A stretch of 61,418 bases of DNA from the NCBI GenBank assembly GCA_030066195.1, contig JASJCB010000023.1, forward strand, positions 1 through 61,418, written 5' to 3'. The position numbers and the translations under genes are program-made. The stretch comes from Acidobacteriota bacterium. GTDB taxonomy: Bacteria > Acidobacteriota > Holophagae > Acanthopleuribacterales > Acanthopleuribacteraceae. The notes beneath the pieces were generated by a model. The model worked only from the letters and a program-made list of their open reading frames with translations, was not told where the DNA came from and ran no database searches. Positions 9,161 to 18,557 of this stretch are shown piece by piece (the first letter of the stretch is position 1; each line of letters opens with the position of its first letter).

Positions 9161-10480
9161 ATGCAAAAGGTGATTCCCGCTTTATGGATTCTATTTACGT
9201 TTTCGGGGTATGCCGCGGATCGTCCCAACGTTGTAATGATTGTTGTGGATACCTTGCGGGCGGACCGTCTGGGTATTTACGGCTACAGTAAAAACACCTC
9301 GCCTGTCATCGATAAGCTGCTGTCTCGTGGGGTTGTTTTCAACAACGCCAGAACCGTGGAACCTCTGACCGCGCCCGCCATGATTTCAGTCATCACCTCG
9401 CGCTACCCTCATGATCACGGTGCAAGCCGTAATGGTTTGTCCATGTACCCGGGTTTACCGTCGCTGGGTAAGGTTTTGCGGGACGAGGGTTATCGAACCG
9501 GGGCCGTCGTCGGCAATTGGACTCTGCGTACGGGGCTCACCGGATTGGCCGAACATTTCCAGCATTTCGAGGAAGTTCTACTTCGCAAACGCTGGTTCGG
9601 CATGATCGCATCGGAGTCCGATGCGGAGGATATAACCTCAGTATCGACAGACTTTTTGGCCCGGCAGAATAAAGATCGTCCCTTTTTTCTATGGGTTCAT
9701 TACACGGACCCGCACGCACCCTACAAATTACATAAAGACGTTGCCGGTCAGTTAGGTCTTCCTTGGAAGAACCGCGCCAAGTTCACTCGCTCTGATCGCT
9801 ATGATATGGAAGTAGCCTACACGGATGCCCATATCGGTCGCTTATTGAAAGCTTTAGAGAAGAAAAAACACAGGGAGACATTGATTGTCTTTATTTCCGA
9901 CCATGGGGAAAGCTTGGGAGAACACGGTTACTGGGGGCATGGTCGGAATCTCTACGAACCGACATTGCACGTTCCCATGGCGTTTGTCCGGCCGGGTGGC
10001 ATTCGCCCGGCCGTTGTCGATGCCCCGGCCACTTTGTTGGATATCGCGCCGACAGTACTTGGCTTGTTGGAAATAGCGTCGCCGCGAGAATTCGACGGGT
10101 ATGATTGGTCCGATGTCCTGGTCGGCGGAGGCCGGCCCGATCCCCGGCGAATGACCTTTCACCAGGCCCACCGAGGTGTGGTGCTTTCGGTTGCCGACCA
10201 ACAGCGAGGACGAGAACGCGGTTTGTTGGAACTTGCGGTTGTCGCCGATCATGTCAAGGAAACCTTTAGAGTAAACTCGCGCACCCGTCGAGTGTTCGAC
10301 CTGACTGCCGACCCTGCCGAACACCACAGCAAGGCGGCTAAAAAAAGCAAGGTTTCGGAAGCCCTGAGAGCCTGGGCCCTTGACGTGGAACAGGGCCTCT
10401 ACAAGATCGATAATCGGCAGGAAGCACTGAGCAACCGGGATTTGGAGATGTTGCGCTCACTGGGTTATATCGACGATTGA
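9161..10480 (+). CDS. Exported alkaline-phosphatase/sulfatase-fold hydrolase with Thr nucleophile
   Basis: 439 residues from the ATG at 9161, preferred because GGAG is six bases upstream and a signal peptide follows (MQKVIPALWILFTFSGYA). Metal-site motifs: NVVMIVVDTLRADRLGIYGY near the N-terminus, HYTDPHAPY in the middle and FISDHGESLGEHGYWGHG. At the place where true sulfatases have C/S-x-P-S-R, this protein has TAPAMISVITSRYP, so Thr aligns with the nucleophile. Thr cannot be matured to formylglycine, which points to a phosphodiesterase, phospho-transferase or phosphonate-type hydrolase rather than a classic sulfatase. Predicted to be periplasmic. Monocistronic. Confidence 0.8.
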   Translation: MQKVIPALWILFTFSGYAADRPNVVMIVVDTLRADRLGIYGYSKNTSPVIDKLLSRGVVFNNARTVEPLTAPAMISVITSRYPHDHGASRNGLSMYPGLPSLGKVLRDEGYRTGAVVGNWTLRTGLTGLAEHFQHFEEVLLRKRWFGMIASESDAEDITSVSTDFLARQNKDRPFFLWVHYTDPHAPYKLHKDVAGQLGLPWKNRAKFTRSDRYDMEVAYTDAHIGRLLKALEKKKHRETLIVFISDHGESLGEHGYWGHGRNLYEPTLHVPMAFVRPGGIRPAVVDAPATLLDIAPTVLGLLEIASPREFDGYDWSDVLVGGGRPDPRRMTFHQAHRGVVLSVADQQRGRERGLLELAVVADHVKETFRVNSRTRRVFDLTADPAEHHSKAAKKSKVSEALRAWALDVEQGLYKIDNRQEALSNRDLEMLRSLGYIDD

Positions 10481-10683
10481 AGTGACCCGAAACAAATTAT
10501 GCCGTAAATCTATTTGAGCAAACGGCTTGATAAAGACACCACACCGGTTCCGTGTTTTGTCTGGAAACTTGATTCATATTGTGATCCTGCTTACGACTCG
10601 GGAAAAATCTTGATCGTGATCACTTTTTAGAGCTTTTTCGTCACTAAAATCCGCATGCAGTAGTAGAAGGAGATGAGCTTTCC

Positions 10684-10704
10684 AAAGCTAAGTGTAGCTT
10701 TTTT
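10684..10704 (+). terminator. Weak hairpin with T-run
   Basis: AAAGCT and AGCTTT (six-base stem, six-base loop) are followed by a run of T. It lies about 200 bases after the hydrolase stop and just ahead of the small gene at 10737. The stem is short and AT-rich, so this may be a weak terminator or chance. Confidence 0.3.
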
Positions 10705-10736
10705 GGATTGATTACTTTAATTGTTGGAGTGATTCT

Positions 10737-11027
10737 GTGACCCCAGTAGAATTTCGCAAGGCGGAACAGTATCTTTGTAGGTGGAGAAATGGAGACAACG
10801 AAAGTTGGGCGCCATTGAAAACTTTAATTGAACGGCGTATGGCGGAACGTGTTGAATCAGTTTTTCGCCATTGTAATGCCGGACGACGTCAGCAAATCAA
10901 ACTTGAACTACCCGACCATCATGCCAGGTTGATTGCGGAAGGAAAGTTAGACCCGCTCTCCATGGTGGATTTTAAATCATATTGCGGTCAGGCCCTACGC
11001 CTGATCACCCCCAATCTGGAGGAATAA
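10737..11027 (+). CDS. Small hypothetical protein
   Basis: 96 residues, GTG start with GGAG seven bases upstream. Charged and probably helical, with no signal peptide or membrane segment. The first part (YLCRWRNGDNESWAPLKTLI) loosely resembles the beginning of ECF sigma region 2, which in this window reads LLNDWKNGDD in the real sigma factor at 50680. The rest does not follow a sigma factor and no helix-turn-helix is present. It could be a relic of a sigma-like gene or an unrelated small protein. It lies in an AT-richer stretch than its neighbours. Confidence 0.5.
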   Translation: MTPVEFRKAEQYLCRWRNGDNESWAPLKTLIERRMAERVESVFRHCNAGRRQQIKLELPDHHARLIAEGKLDPLSMVDFKSYCGQALRLITPNLEE

Positions 11028-11153
11028 ACCACGATTACGGATTGATCGAGCAGACTTGCCCGCACTGCCGTGTTCCGGTATTCCCTGTTGTTTTGAGCGG
11101 GATGTGCTAGAATCGGGGCGCCGGGGCGGGCACCCCATTCCTGCCCATATTCC

Positions 11154-13757
11154 ATGCGATTACGGGCGGTTCCGTTGAGCACCAAACAGCTTAAAAGGAA
11201 AAAAAGTCAGGTTTTCCTTCGCGGGCTGGCAGCTTTTCTCTATCTTCATTCCGGTAAGGTGCTGGTTCTGTTTTTTGCCCTGACCGTGCTGTTTGCAACC
11301 TTTGCCGCTCGGCTGGAACAGAAAACGACGCTTCGCGACCTGATGCCGTCCGACAATCTCGTGGTGCGCCAGTTCGAGGAAACCGTTGCCAATTTCGACC
11401 TGGTCGATCGACTGCTGATCGTTGTGAAATTCGATTCTGAAGATCAGGACGCCGCCGAGGCTTTTGCCGAAATCTTCGTAGAGCAGGTCTATGAACAGGA
11501 AGAAATGGACCAATACTTGTGGTGGGTCAAGGCCAACCTGTTCGACAACACCGAGGAAACCGACTGGTATCAATACCTGGAATTCCTCAGCCGACTCATC
11601 CCCATCGAAGAAATACCGGACCTGGCCCGGCGCCTGAAAGCTGAGGGGATCCGTGAACAAGTCGCCCAAAACCGTCGCGATTTGGAATCCGGCCTGGTAG
11701 TGAAGACCCTTATCGAAAAGGACCCGCTGAACCTGTTCGAATTCGCCGGGCACTACCGCAACGAAATCATGGGCAATTACCAGCTCTCCTTTTCGGACGG
11801 CTTTATCATCAGCAAAGACAAAGATATGTTGCTGATTCTGGGTAAGCCGAAGCGATCACCCGAGGATGTGGAAAACTCCGTGGCCATGACCCAATTCCTG
11901 GATGCCCAGATATTGGCCGCAAAAGAGATCTTTCGCGAGGAAGAGGAAGAGGACCCCGACCAGATCCTGGAAATCGGCCTCACCGGGCCGCATCCTATCA
12001 CCGCCTATGAAAACGAAGTCATCAAAGCCGATGTCATCAACATGTTCGTGACCTCTTTCGCCATGGTTATCTTTTTGTTCGTCCTGGCCTATGGTCGACC
12101 CATGGCCGTGTTCTATGTGGGCATTCCTCTGCTTAGCGCCGAGATTTGGACGTTAGGCATCGGCTACCTGCTGTTCGGACGTTTGAACCTGTTGACCGCC
12201 ACATTTTCCGCCGTAATCGTGGGTCTGGGTATCGATTACGCCATTCATATCTTCTCCCGTTACCTGGACGAAAGAGCCAATAATCGCCCGCCTTTGGAAT
12301 CGATGCAGGCAGCACTTTCCGAGACGGGTTTGGGAACCCTGACCGGCGGCGTCACCACGGCCCTGGCTTTCGGCGCCATGGGGGTGGGCAACTTCTCCGG
12401 CCTGCGGGAGTTTGCCATTATTGCCGCCGTGGGTATCATTCTATGCCTGGTGCAGATGTTCGTCTTGTTGCCCTGTATGCTTTACACCCGGGAGTCCTGG
12501 CGGAAGACGGACAAGGTGCACCGGGCCCAATGGGACTTCCACCTGGAAAAGCTGATCAATCTTTGCCTGCGTTACAAACACGTAACGTTATTGCTGATTG
12601 CCTTGATTACTGCCGCTCTGGCTACTCAAGCCGGTAAACTTCGTTTTACCACCGATATGCGCAGTGTACGCGCTCGCTCCAACCCTTCGATCTCGCTTCA
12701 GGGCGAGGTGACCGAAAAGATCGGCGGCAGCTTGCGTTCGCTGACCTTTGTGCTGGAAGGCGATACCGAGGAAGATCTCTACCAACTGCACGACAGTTTT
12801 ATTCCCACGCTGAAAAAACTCAAGGAACGCGGTGATCTGGTTCGTTACGACAGCCTTTTGGTCCTGCTCCAGAACCCGGAGAACCAGTTGAGAAACATTG
12901 CCGCCGTTCAGCAGGAAGGTTTGAACGGGGCCGATCTTGCTCGAGATTTCAACGCGGCCATGGATGAACTGGCCTTTCGCATGTCGGAGGGGAATCGCAA
13001 ATACATTCATCACCTGGGTGTTGGTCTGGATGAACGACGGCCGGTGACACTGACCGAAATCCTCGGCGGTGAAAGCGATTTCGTGCGGCCTTTCCTCAAC
13101 CGGGTCGACGGCAAGTTGAAGACGGTTGTTCACGTGTATCCAAGCCAGGGCCCTTGGGAAAAGGATAAAACCCGCGCCTTGGTTCGCGAGATTTTGGAGA
13201 ACACGCCCACGGGACCGAACTCAAGTATGTTCGTTACCGGCATCCAAACCATCTCTGAAGAATTGAAGTCCCTGGTGCGTCAATCGTTCAAAGTATCTAC
13301 CGGTGTTTCCGTTGCGCTGGTGTTCCTGATTCTTTTCATCCACTTCCGCAACGTTACCCTGGTATTCCTAACGCTTACGCCGCTGCTCATCTCGGTGGTC
13401 TGGATGTTGGGCACCATGAAGGTTCTGGGGATCGATATCACCATCATCAATTTTGTGGCCACGCCTATTATCATCGGCATCGGCATCGACGACGGGGTTC
13501 ATATCGTAGAAAAATACCTGCATCGAAAGACTGCCGATCTGGGTCCCTTGATGGCCGCTTGCGGCAAAGCGGTAACCCTGACCTCGCTGACAACCATCTT
13601 TGGATTCAGTTCCCTGTTCCTGGCCGAGTATTCCGGTTTTCAAAGCCTGGGTCTATGCGCCATTATGGGCGTCTTCTTTTGCTGGCTGGGTTCCGTCATT
13701 CTGCTGCCGCTGCTCATGGATCTGTTCAAGATCAAATTCGTGCGCGCCGAAACCTGA
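11154..13757 (+). CDS. RND/MMPL-family exporter
   Basis: 867 residues, an inner-membrane RND-superfamily protein of the MMPL type. It has the expected duplicated layout: a first membrane helix near residues 30-50, a large periplasmic loop (about 55-285), a five-helix membrane block (about 288-440), a second helix near 480, a second periplasmic loop (about 505-710) and a final five-helix block (about 715-860). The equivalent motifs GLGIDYAIHIFSRYLDE and GIGIDDGVHIVEKYLHR occur at the same place in each half. Such proteins move lipids, hopanoids or hydrophobic compounds using the proton gradient. Substrate unknown. No membrane-fusion or outer-membrane partner is adjacent. No clear Shine-Dalgarno for the ATG at 11154; a TTG at 11175 is possible. 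Confidence 0.85.
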   Translation: MRLRAVPLSTKQLKRKKSQVFLRGLAAFLYLHSGKVLVLFFALTVLFATFAARLEQKTTLRDLMPSDNLVVRQFEETVANFDLVDRLLIVVKFDSEDQDAAEAFAEIFVEQVYEQEEMDQYLWWVKANLFDNTEETDWYQYLEFLSRLIPIEEIPDLARRLKAEGIREQVAQNRRDLESGLVVKTLIEKDPLNLFEFAGHYRNEIMGNYQLSFSDGFIISKDKDMLLILGKPKRSPEDVENSVAMTQFLDAQILAAKEIFREEEEEDPDQILEIGLTGPHPITAYENEVIKADVINMFVTSFAMVIFLFVLAYGRPMAVFYVGIPLLSAEIWTLGIGYLLFGRLNLLTATFSAVIVGLGIDYAIHIFSRYLDERANNRPPLESMQAALSETGLGTLTGGVTTALAFGAMGVGNFSGLREFAIIAAVGIILCLVQMFVLLPCMLYTRESWRKTDKVHRAQWDFHLEKLINLCLRYKHVTLLLIALITAALATQAGKLRFTTDMRSVRARSNPSISLQGEVTEKIGGSLRSLTFVLEGDTEEDLYQLHDSFIPTLKKLKERGDLVRYDSLLVLLQNPENQLRNIAAVQQEGLNGADLARDFNAAMDELAFRMSEGNRKYIHHLGVGLDERRPVTLTEILGGESDFVRPFLNRVDGKLKTVVHVYPSQGPWEKDKTRALVREILENTPTGPNSSMFVTGIQTISEELKSLVRQSFKVSTGVSVALVFLILFIHFRNVTLVFLTLTPLLISVVWMLGTMKVLGIDITIINFVATPIIIGIGIDDGVHIVEKYLHRKTADLGPLMAACGKAVTLTSLTTIFGFSSLFLAEYSGFQSLGLCAIMGVFFCWLGSVILLPLLMDLFKIKFVRAET

Positions 13758-13760
13758 GGC

Positions 13761-15113
13761 TCAATTCCGCTTGGAATAGTCACGGCCTTCCCACTCGGGT
13801 ATGCGAAAACTGAAAGTAGTGCCCACACCCGCTTCCGAGTTGCACCAGATATCGCCGCCCAGTCGTTGCAACAGGGTTTTTACATAGGTCAAGCCCATCC
13901 CGTCGCCTTCCACGCCCGGATGAGCGATGCGTTGAAAGATGCGGAAGATGCGTTGCCGGTGCTGTTTGGGTATGCCGCGGCCGTTATCGCGGATGTGAAC
14001 GATGGTATCGCCGCCGTCCGCCTCGCTGAATATTTCAATCCTACCCGGCCTTTCCGGGTCCAGGTACTTGACCGCATTCGAGAGAAGGTTGCCCAGAATC
14101 TGTTCCATGGCCAGCGCATCGGTAAACACCAAGGGCATGTCCTGTAGCGTCACCGAGACGCCGCCCTCCTCGATGAGAAAAGCCAGCGTTTTCAACTGGC
14201 TCTCCACCAGGGTTTTCAAGCACAGGTTTTCAAAGCGGAAGGTGCGGTGTCCCAATCTGGCCAGGTTGAGCACGGCCTTGATCTGACGGTCCATCTTCGA
14301 TGAGGAGATGCTCATGCAATCCAAAGCCTCGGGAATGCGTTCATCCCTTATCTGGAGCAACTGTTCCATGGATTCCCCGTCAAGCCGGCCCATAATGGGA
14401 TCGATCAGGTTGAAGGTCTCCTGGATATCCAGCTTCAACTCGCGAATAAAACCCTGCAATCCCGCCAGCGGCGAGCGCATGTCATGGGATACGATATAGG
14501 CGAAGTTTTGCAGTTCACTGTAGGCGGCCCTCAGTTCGCTGGTGCGCTCTTCCACCTTCTTTTCCAGGTCTTGCAGATGCAGGCTCATTTCCTTGGTGAG
14601 TTTGCGGGTCTGGTAGCCCAACTCCCACTTCTTGGTCAGTGTGGACACGATCTGCTTGATGGTAATGGTGTCAAATGGTTTGCGCAGGATCAAGATGCGG
14701 TCGGTCCAACCGAACTTCTGGTTCAGATCGTCCCAACTGTAATCCGTGAAGGCCGTAATGATGACGATTTCCGTGAACGGCGCCCGCTGCAACACCTTTT
14801 CCACCAGGCGCACACCGTCGAAGCCCGGGGGCATGCGTACGTCGGTAAACAGAACCGCGTAGGGGTCCAGACCCTCCTCGGCCTGATCGATCATGCCGTA
14901 AGCCTCCGCGGCTTGAAAGGCAAACTCCAGGTTGTAGTGCATGGGTTGAGAGCGGGGCTTGGGTCGGTCAGGCTCTGCAAAGAGGATCTCTTCCATGCGG
15001 GCGAATTCCTCTTGTTTGAATTGGGCGGTCTGAGGCGGAGCCAGGATCTTGCGAAAGTCCTGGTGTATGGCGACGTTGTCATCCACGATTAGGATCCGGT
15101 TATTGGTATCCAT
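13761..15113 (-). CDS. Hybrid receiver-histidine kinase
   Basis: 450 residues from the ATG at 15113, where AGGGTG precedes and the receiver domain starts directly (RILIVDDNVAIHQDFRKIL). The receiver domain (about 6-165) carries a roughly 40-residue insertion before the phospho-acceptor segment VLFTDVRMPPGFDG. A coiled coil (about 175-205) is followed by a HisKA domain with FAYIVSHDMRSPL (phospho-accepting His) and a HATPase_c domain (NAVKYLDP, DNGRGIPK, GMGLTYVKTLLQRLGG). There is no membrane segment, so it is a cytosolic signal-relay kinase, presumably controlled by phosphorylation of its own receiver by an upstream kinase. Convergent with the exporter, with stops three bases apart. No response regulator is adjacent. 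Confidence 0.9.
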   Translation of the reverse strand: MDTNNRILIVDDNVAIHQDFRKILAPPQTAQFKQEEFARMEEILFAEPDRPKPRSQPMHYNLEFAFQAAEAYGMIDQAEEGLDPYAVLFTDVRMPPGFDGVRLVEKVLQRAPFTEIVIITAFTDYSWDDLNQKFGWTDRILILRKPFDTITIKQIVSTLTKKWELGYQTRKLTKEMSLHLQDLEKKVEERTSELRAAYSELQNFAYIVSHDMRSPLAGLQGFIRELKLDIQETFNLIDPIMGRLDGESMEQLLQIRDERIPEALDCMSISSSKMDRQIKAVLNLARLGHRTFRFENLCLKTLVESQLKTLAFLIEEGGVSVTLQDMPLVFTDALAMEQILGNLLSNAVKYLDPERPGRIEIFSEADGGDTIVHIRDNGRGIPKQHRQRIFRIFQRIAHPGVEGDGMGLTYVKTLLQRLGGDIWCNSEAGVGTTFSFRIPEWEGRDYSKRN

Positions 15114-15255
15114 GGTCACCCTGGTTACGGTTTCCGACGAACTGATTGGTTTTATCGGCAACTCTCCAGATTATTTTAGCATTTAGTACCGTTAACGATT
15201 AAATGGGAACACCGGGCATCGATGAATTTTTAAATCTACAATTCTTTTCAAAACA

Positions 15256-18114
15256 TCAACCGAGCCGATTGCCTATGATATTCCTGGCGTCGGACAAAAG
15301 GCGTTCTACGTTATTGCGACAATTCTGCTGGTAATTGAGGGGCTTGAACGCCTTGATTTTATCGGTATAGATATTCCAAATCTTTTTGATCGAGGCCAGT
15401 TGCTCCGGTTTGGCCTTACGAGTGCGTTCCAATATCTGCATCAGGGCCTGATAGATCGATTTCGATGTGATCCGGTCGCTCGCGCTGAAGTTAAGTGTCC
15501 TCAGCAACAGCTGAGCTTCCGTTTCCATCAGTTCGGGGATGCCGTCCAACACGGCGATCTTCAGATCCACGGGCACGTTCTTGCTGTCCTGGTAGGCTTT
15601 ATAACTCTTGCGGCTCACCAGGCGCGCCAATTCGCGGGGAATATCCGGGTGGTTTTTCAGCGCCTTCAGGAAGACCTCGTCCATCAATTTGTTGCGGGCC
15701 TTGTAGACCACGCCGAAACGCTTGATGTCCATCATGGAAATATTGTCCACGAAGGTGTAGATGCGCTTCAATTGCTCGTAGTCGTTCAGGTTGATGGTCA
15801 GTTCGAAAGGATCGGTATCGTGGTCGGCGCCGAAGCGGTTCTGAAGCTTGCGAATATCCCTCAAGTCATCGTTGATCACTTCTAACAGTTGATCCAATTC
15901 GGCGAAGTTTTCAACCAGGTCCTGGTTCAGTTTCTTTACGAATCCGTCCGATAACAGGTTGGCTTGTTCCAGTTCCCGCAGGCGCTTTACGGCGTCGCCG
16001 TCGGGCCTGGTGACCCGTTGCGCCTCAATGACCTGGTTTTCCAGAGCCTGCACCTGCTCCAACTGGCGCTCGCCTTCCTCGGGCGAGGTGATAAGAGGCA
16101 AACGACGGCGCAGCGCATCCAGCAGGGTTCTCAGGTTGCCCGCGTAACAATCGGCCAGGCTGAAGACGTCGAAACGCAAGCGCCGGGTGGACATGGCGTC
16201 GGCGCCCAACTTTTCGCGCAGGGCCGCGCGGATATCGTCGATCAGATCTTGCAGATGGAACTCGTTTTCGATGATAAATCCCTGCTTCTCGTTGAAGCTT
16301 GCCTCGTCCAGGTCCTTCTCCCAATCGCCCAACGCGGACAACAACTGCACCTGGCCGGGAATGGTGTGCAGGAGGGTGAACAGTGTGTCCAACTGGGGGA
16401 CCACGTCCTTGGGCAGCATCTCGATCGCTTTCTCGAACATGGTGCGGTAAACCTGAGCCTCGATAACGGAGTAATCCAGCTTGCGCAGACTGTCCAGCAT
16501 CTCGCCCACCGTCAATTCCAGCGAAGTTTGATAGATGTTATCGGGTAACAGCCGGAAATGCGCCGTGCGGAAAACCTCCACCAGTCGAGCCGCACAGTTG
16601 CGCCGCAGGTTCCCCAACTGTTCCTCGATCATCTCCAGCTTGTGCAGTTGATCCTCGAATTCGCGAAAGTCGGCGCAGCCCCGGTAGATCTGCTGGTGCA
16701 GGTCCATTTCGTCCAAAAAGCCGATCCAGTTCATGATCTTGTCGTGCAGGGTAACGTACTTCAGCAGTAGATCGTTGGGCTCGGTTTCCAGGTCGGAGGC
16801 CAGCTTCACCAAATCGGCGCGCATTTCACGGATGGGAACCAGCGGGATCAGGCTTTCCGAACTGACCGCTTCTTCATCCAGTTCTTTATCTGCCTGGATT
16901 TGTCGTTCCAGTTTTTCGGCCACGATCAGTTCGGGTTCCATGTCCACCATTTCGACGATTTTGCGAAAGGTGCCCAGCCGCAGGCTCTGCAAATGGACTT
17001 TATTGTGTTTCACCCAGTCCCTGGCTTCATCGGCCTCGCGTTTGTTCAACAGGCCGTTGTTGAAATCGGATTCGATGGCCGCATCTGCTTCACCCGAGGT
17101 CGAATGTTCGATGCAGCGATCCATTTCGAAATACAGGTCCGAAAGATCGTTCAACCGCTCCTGGCTTTTTTCGGGCTCCGGCAGTTGCTTGCCGAGTTGT
17201 TCGCTGAACTTGTCCGCGTTGTAGGCGGCTTGAACCGCGAACCAACTGGTGCGGCGCAGGCGTTTATAGATCTTCTCCTCGGCATCGAAGACCCGAATGA
17301 AGTCTTCATCACGCTTCACCCGCGTGGCCAGACCGTACCAGTCCACCAGGGCGGGCGTGGCCCCGTCACGGTCGAAGGGCAGTTTCGCCAATTTCTCCAA
17401 CATCCCGTAAATGCGTTCACTCTTGCGATCCAGCATCTCCTCGCCCTGGGACATGGTGCGTTCCATGAACTCGGAATCGCCCTTGAAGGTGGATTTTTGC
17501 AGCCAGGACATGCCGGTGTCGTGCCTCAGGTGATGCTGATCGAATAGGATGTTGCGCAATAACTGAAAATCCCATTTGGATTGCGCGGGCGCGTTGGCCG
17601 CCTTGGCCAGGATGTCCAGTTTCCGGGTCATGGAACCGGTCAGACCGGCCATCGTCTCGTAACGCTGCATGGTCTCCAAGCTGAACTTGATGCGACGGCT
17701 GACATCTAAACCTACCAGGTCCAACCGGCGCGCTTCCACTTGATCGCGCTCCAAATCACCCAGAATTTTACGGTGGGCGGGCATCAGGAATTTTTGGACC
17801 CGACGCAGCACCATGACGGCCGGATTCTTGATGTGACTTTTCAAATAGTGAAGATAGGCGATATCCAGAGGGATGTTATTGGCGATGCCGCGAATCTCGA
17901 AGTAAACAAAGTGGCCGGTTTGCGCGCGCAGTTCACGAGTGACGATGCCGCGTATAGCGCCGCGCGAATAGCCGTTGAGCAGGTTGACGATGCCCAGATT
18001 GATCTCAGCGTATTCCGGCTTATCCCTGTCGTTGATATTTTGTAGTTGGATAGTGACTGAGACCAGACGGTCGAGCGGAATATGCCTGGCTTTGACTTCT
18101 TCTGTAGGCGGCAT
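15256..18114 (-). CDS. Large helical cytoplasmic protein of unknown function
   Basis: 952 residues, not recognised. Start ATG with AGAAGGATG upstream. No signal peptide or convincing membrane segment; the sequence is rich in Leu, Glu, Arg, Lys and Asp with heptad-like stretches over almost its whole length, so it is probably an extended alpha-helical or coiled-coil protein. The first 120 residues (LVSVTIQLQNIND, GHFVYFEIRGIANN) look more beta-like and could be a small separate domain. It lies 142 bases upstream of the hybrid kinase on the same strand, so the two may be co-transcribed. A structural or scaffold role in signalling is only a guess. Confidence 0.75.
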   Translation of the reverse strand: MPPTEEVKARHIPLDRLVSVTIQLQNINDRDKPEYAEINLGIVNLLNGYSRGAIRGIVTRELRAQTGHFVYFEIRGIANNIPLDIAYLHYLKSHIKNPAVMVLRRVQKFLMPAHRKILGDLERDQVEARRLDLVGLDVSRRIKFSLETMQRYETMAGLTGSMTRKLDILAKAANAPAQSKWDFQLLRNILFDQHHLRHDTGMSWLQKSTFKGDSEFMERTMSQGEEMLDRKSERIYGMLEKLAKLPFDRDGATPALVDWYGLATRVKRDEDFIRVFDAEEKIYKRLRRTSWFAVQAAYNADKFSEQLGKQLPEPEKSQERLNDLSDLYFEMDRCIEHSTSGEADAAIESDFNNGLLNKREADEARDWVKHNKVHLQSLRLGTFRKIVEMVDMEPELIVAEKLERQIQADKELDEEAVSSESLIPLVPIREMRADLVKLASDLETEPNDLLLKYVTLHDKIMNWIGFLDEMDLHQQIYRGCADFREFEDQLHKLEMIEEQLGNLRRNCAARLVEVFRTAHFRLLPDNIYQTSLELTVGEMLDSLRKLDYSVIEAQVYRTMFEKAIEMLPKDVVPQLDTLFTLLHTIPGQVQLLSALGDWEKDLDEASFNEKQGFIIENEFHLQDLIDDIRAALREKLGADAMSTRRLRFDVFSLADCYAGNLRTLLDALRRRLPLITSPEEGERQLEQVQALENQVIEAQRVTRPDGDAVKRLRELEQANLLSDGFVKKLNQDLVENFAELDQLLEVINDDLRDIRKLQNRFGADHDTDPFELTINLNDYEQLKRIYTFVDNISMMDIKRFGVVYKARNKLMDEVFLKALKNHPDIPRELARLVSRKSYKAYQDSKNVPVDLKIAVLDGIPELMETEAQLLLRTLNFSASDRITSKSIYQALMQILERTRKAKPEQLASIKKIWNIYTDKIKAFKPLNYQQNCRNNVERLLSDARNIIGNRLG

Positions 18115-18285
18115 GAAGCATCCTTCTGCCGAATCGGCTTTTATATCCTACTGCCCGTGGGCTTTGCGATGCAATGAATAATCAAGAGGACAGGGGCCTC
18201 GCCAAAGTCATAAACATGAGCCGGTAGCAACGCCGAATTGATTCAAACATTCCCGGAAAGACACGCTGAGCCGGCGTCCGATACT

Positions 18286-18374
18286 CGATTGTTCCTGGGA
18301 ACACATAAGGACAATGCATAAAATATTCGATTGTTCCCAGTAATTTGGATGTTACTTGATTGTTTTATGCATTG
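18286..18374. promoter_or_regulatory. Operator-like cluster of direct and inverted repeats
   Basis: The 443-base gap 18115-18557, between divergently read genes, contains three copies of a GATTGTT-type element: CGATTGTTCC at 18286-18295 and 18328-18337 (42 bases apart, four helical turns) and TGATTGTTTT at 18357-18366. The first copy overlaps a perfect palindrome, TGTTCC-TG-GGAACA (18290-18303). A perfect 12-base inverted repeat, CAATGCATAAAA (18312-18323) and TTTTATGCATTG (18363-18374), encloses the second and third copies. This is the layout expected of a regulator binding region. It lies about 190-270 bases before the decarboxylase start. I see no gene in the rest of the gap. Confidence 0.5.
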
Positions 18375-18557
18375 ATTTTCCTTGATTTTTCGGGCGAGGA
18401 TTGGCTTGGCGCCGTATACTCAGATGATAATTTGCAAATTCCCTCGACTCTGACGACATCCTGAATTTCCGATCACCCCAATTGCCCTCACCCGCCCGGG
18501 GTGCTAGGATAAGCATTTTGTTCACGGACTTCGCTGTCCGTAAAGAAAGGGGGCAGT

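Noticed and set aside
18363..18374. 12-base inverted repeat as an intrinsic terminator
   Set aside because: The arms are 39 bases apart, the stem is AT-rich and no T-run follows the second arm; an operator or structural role fits better.
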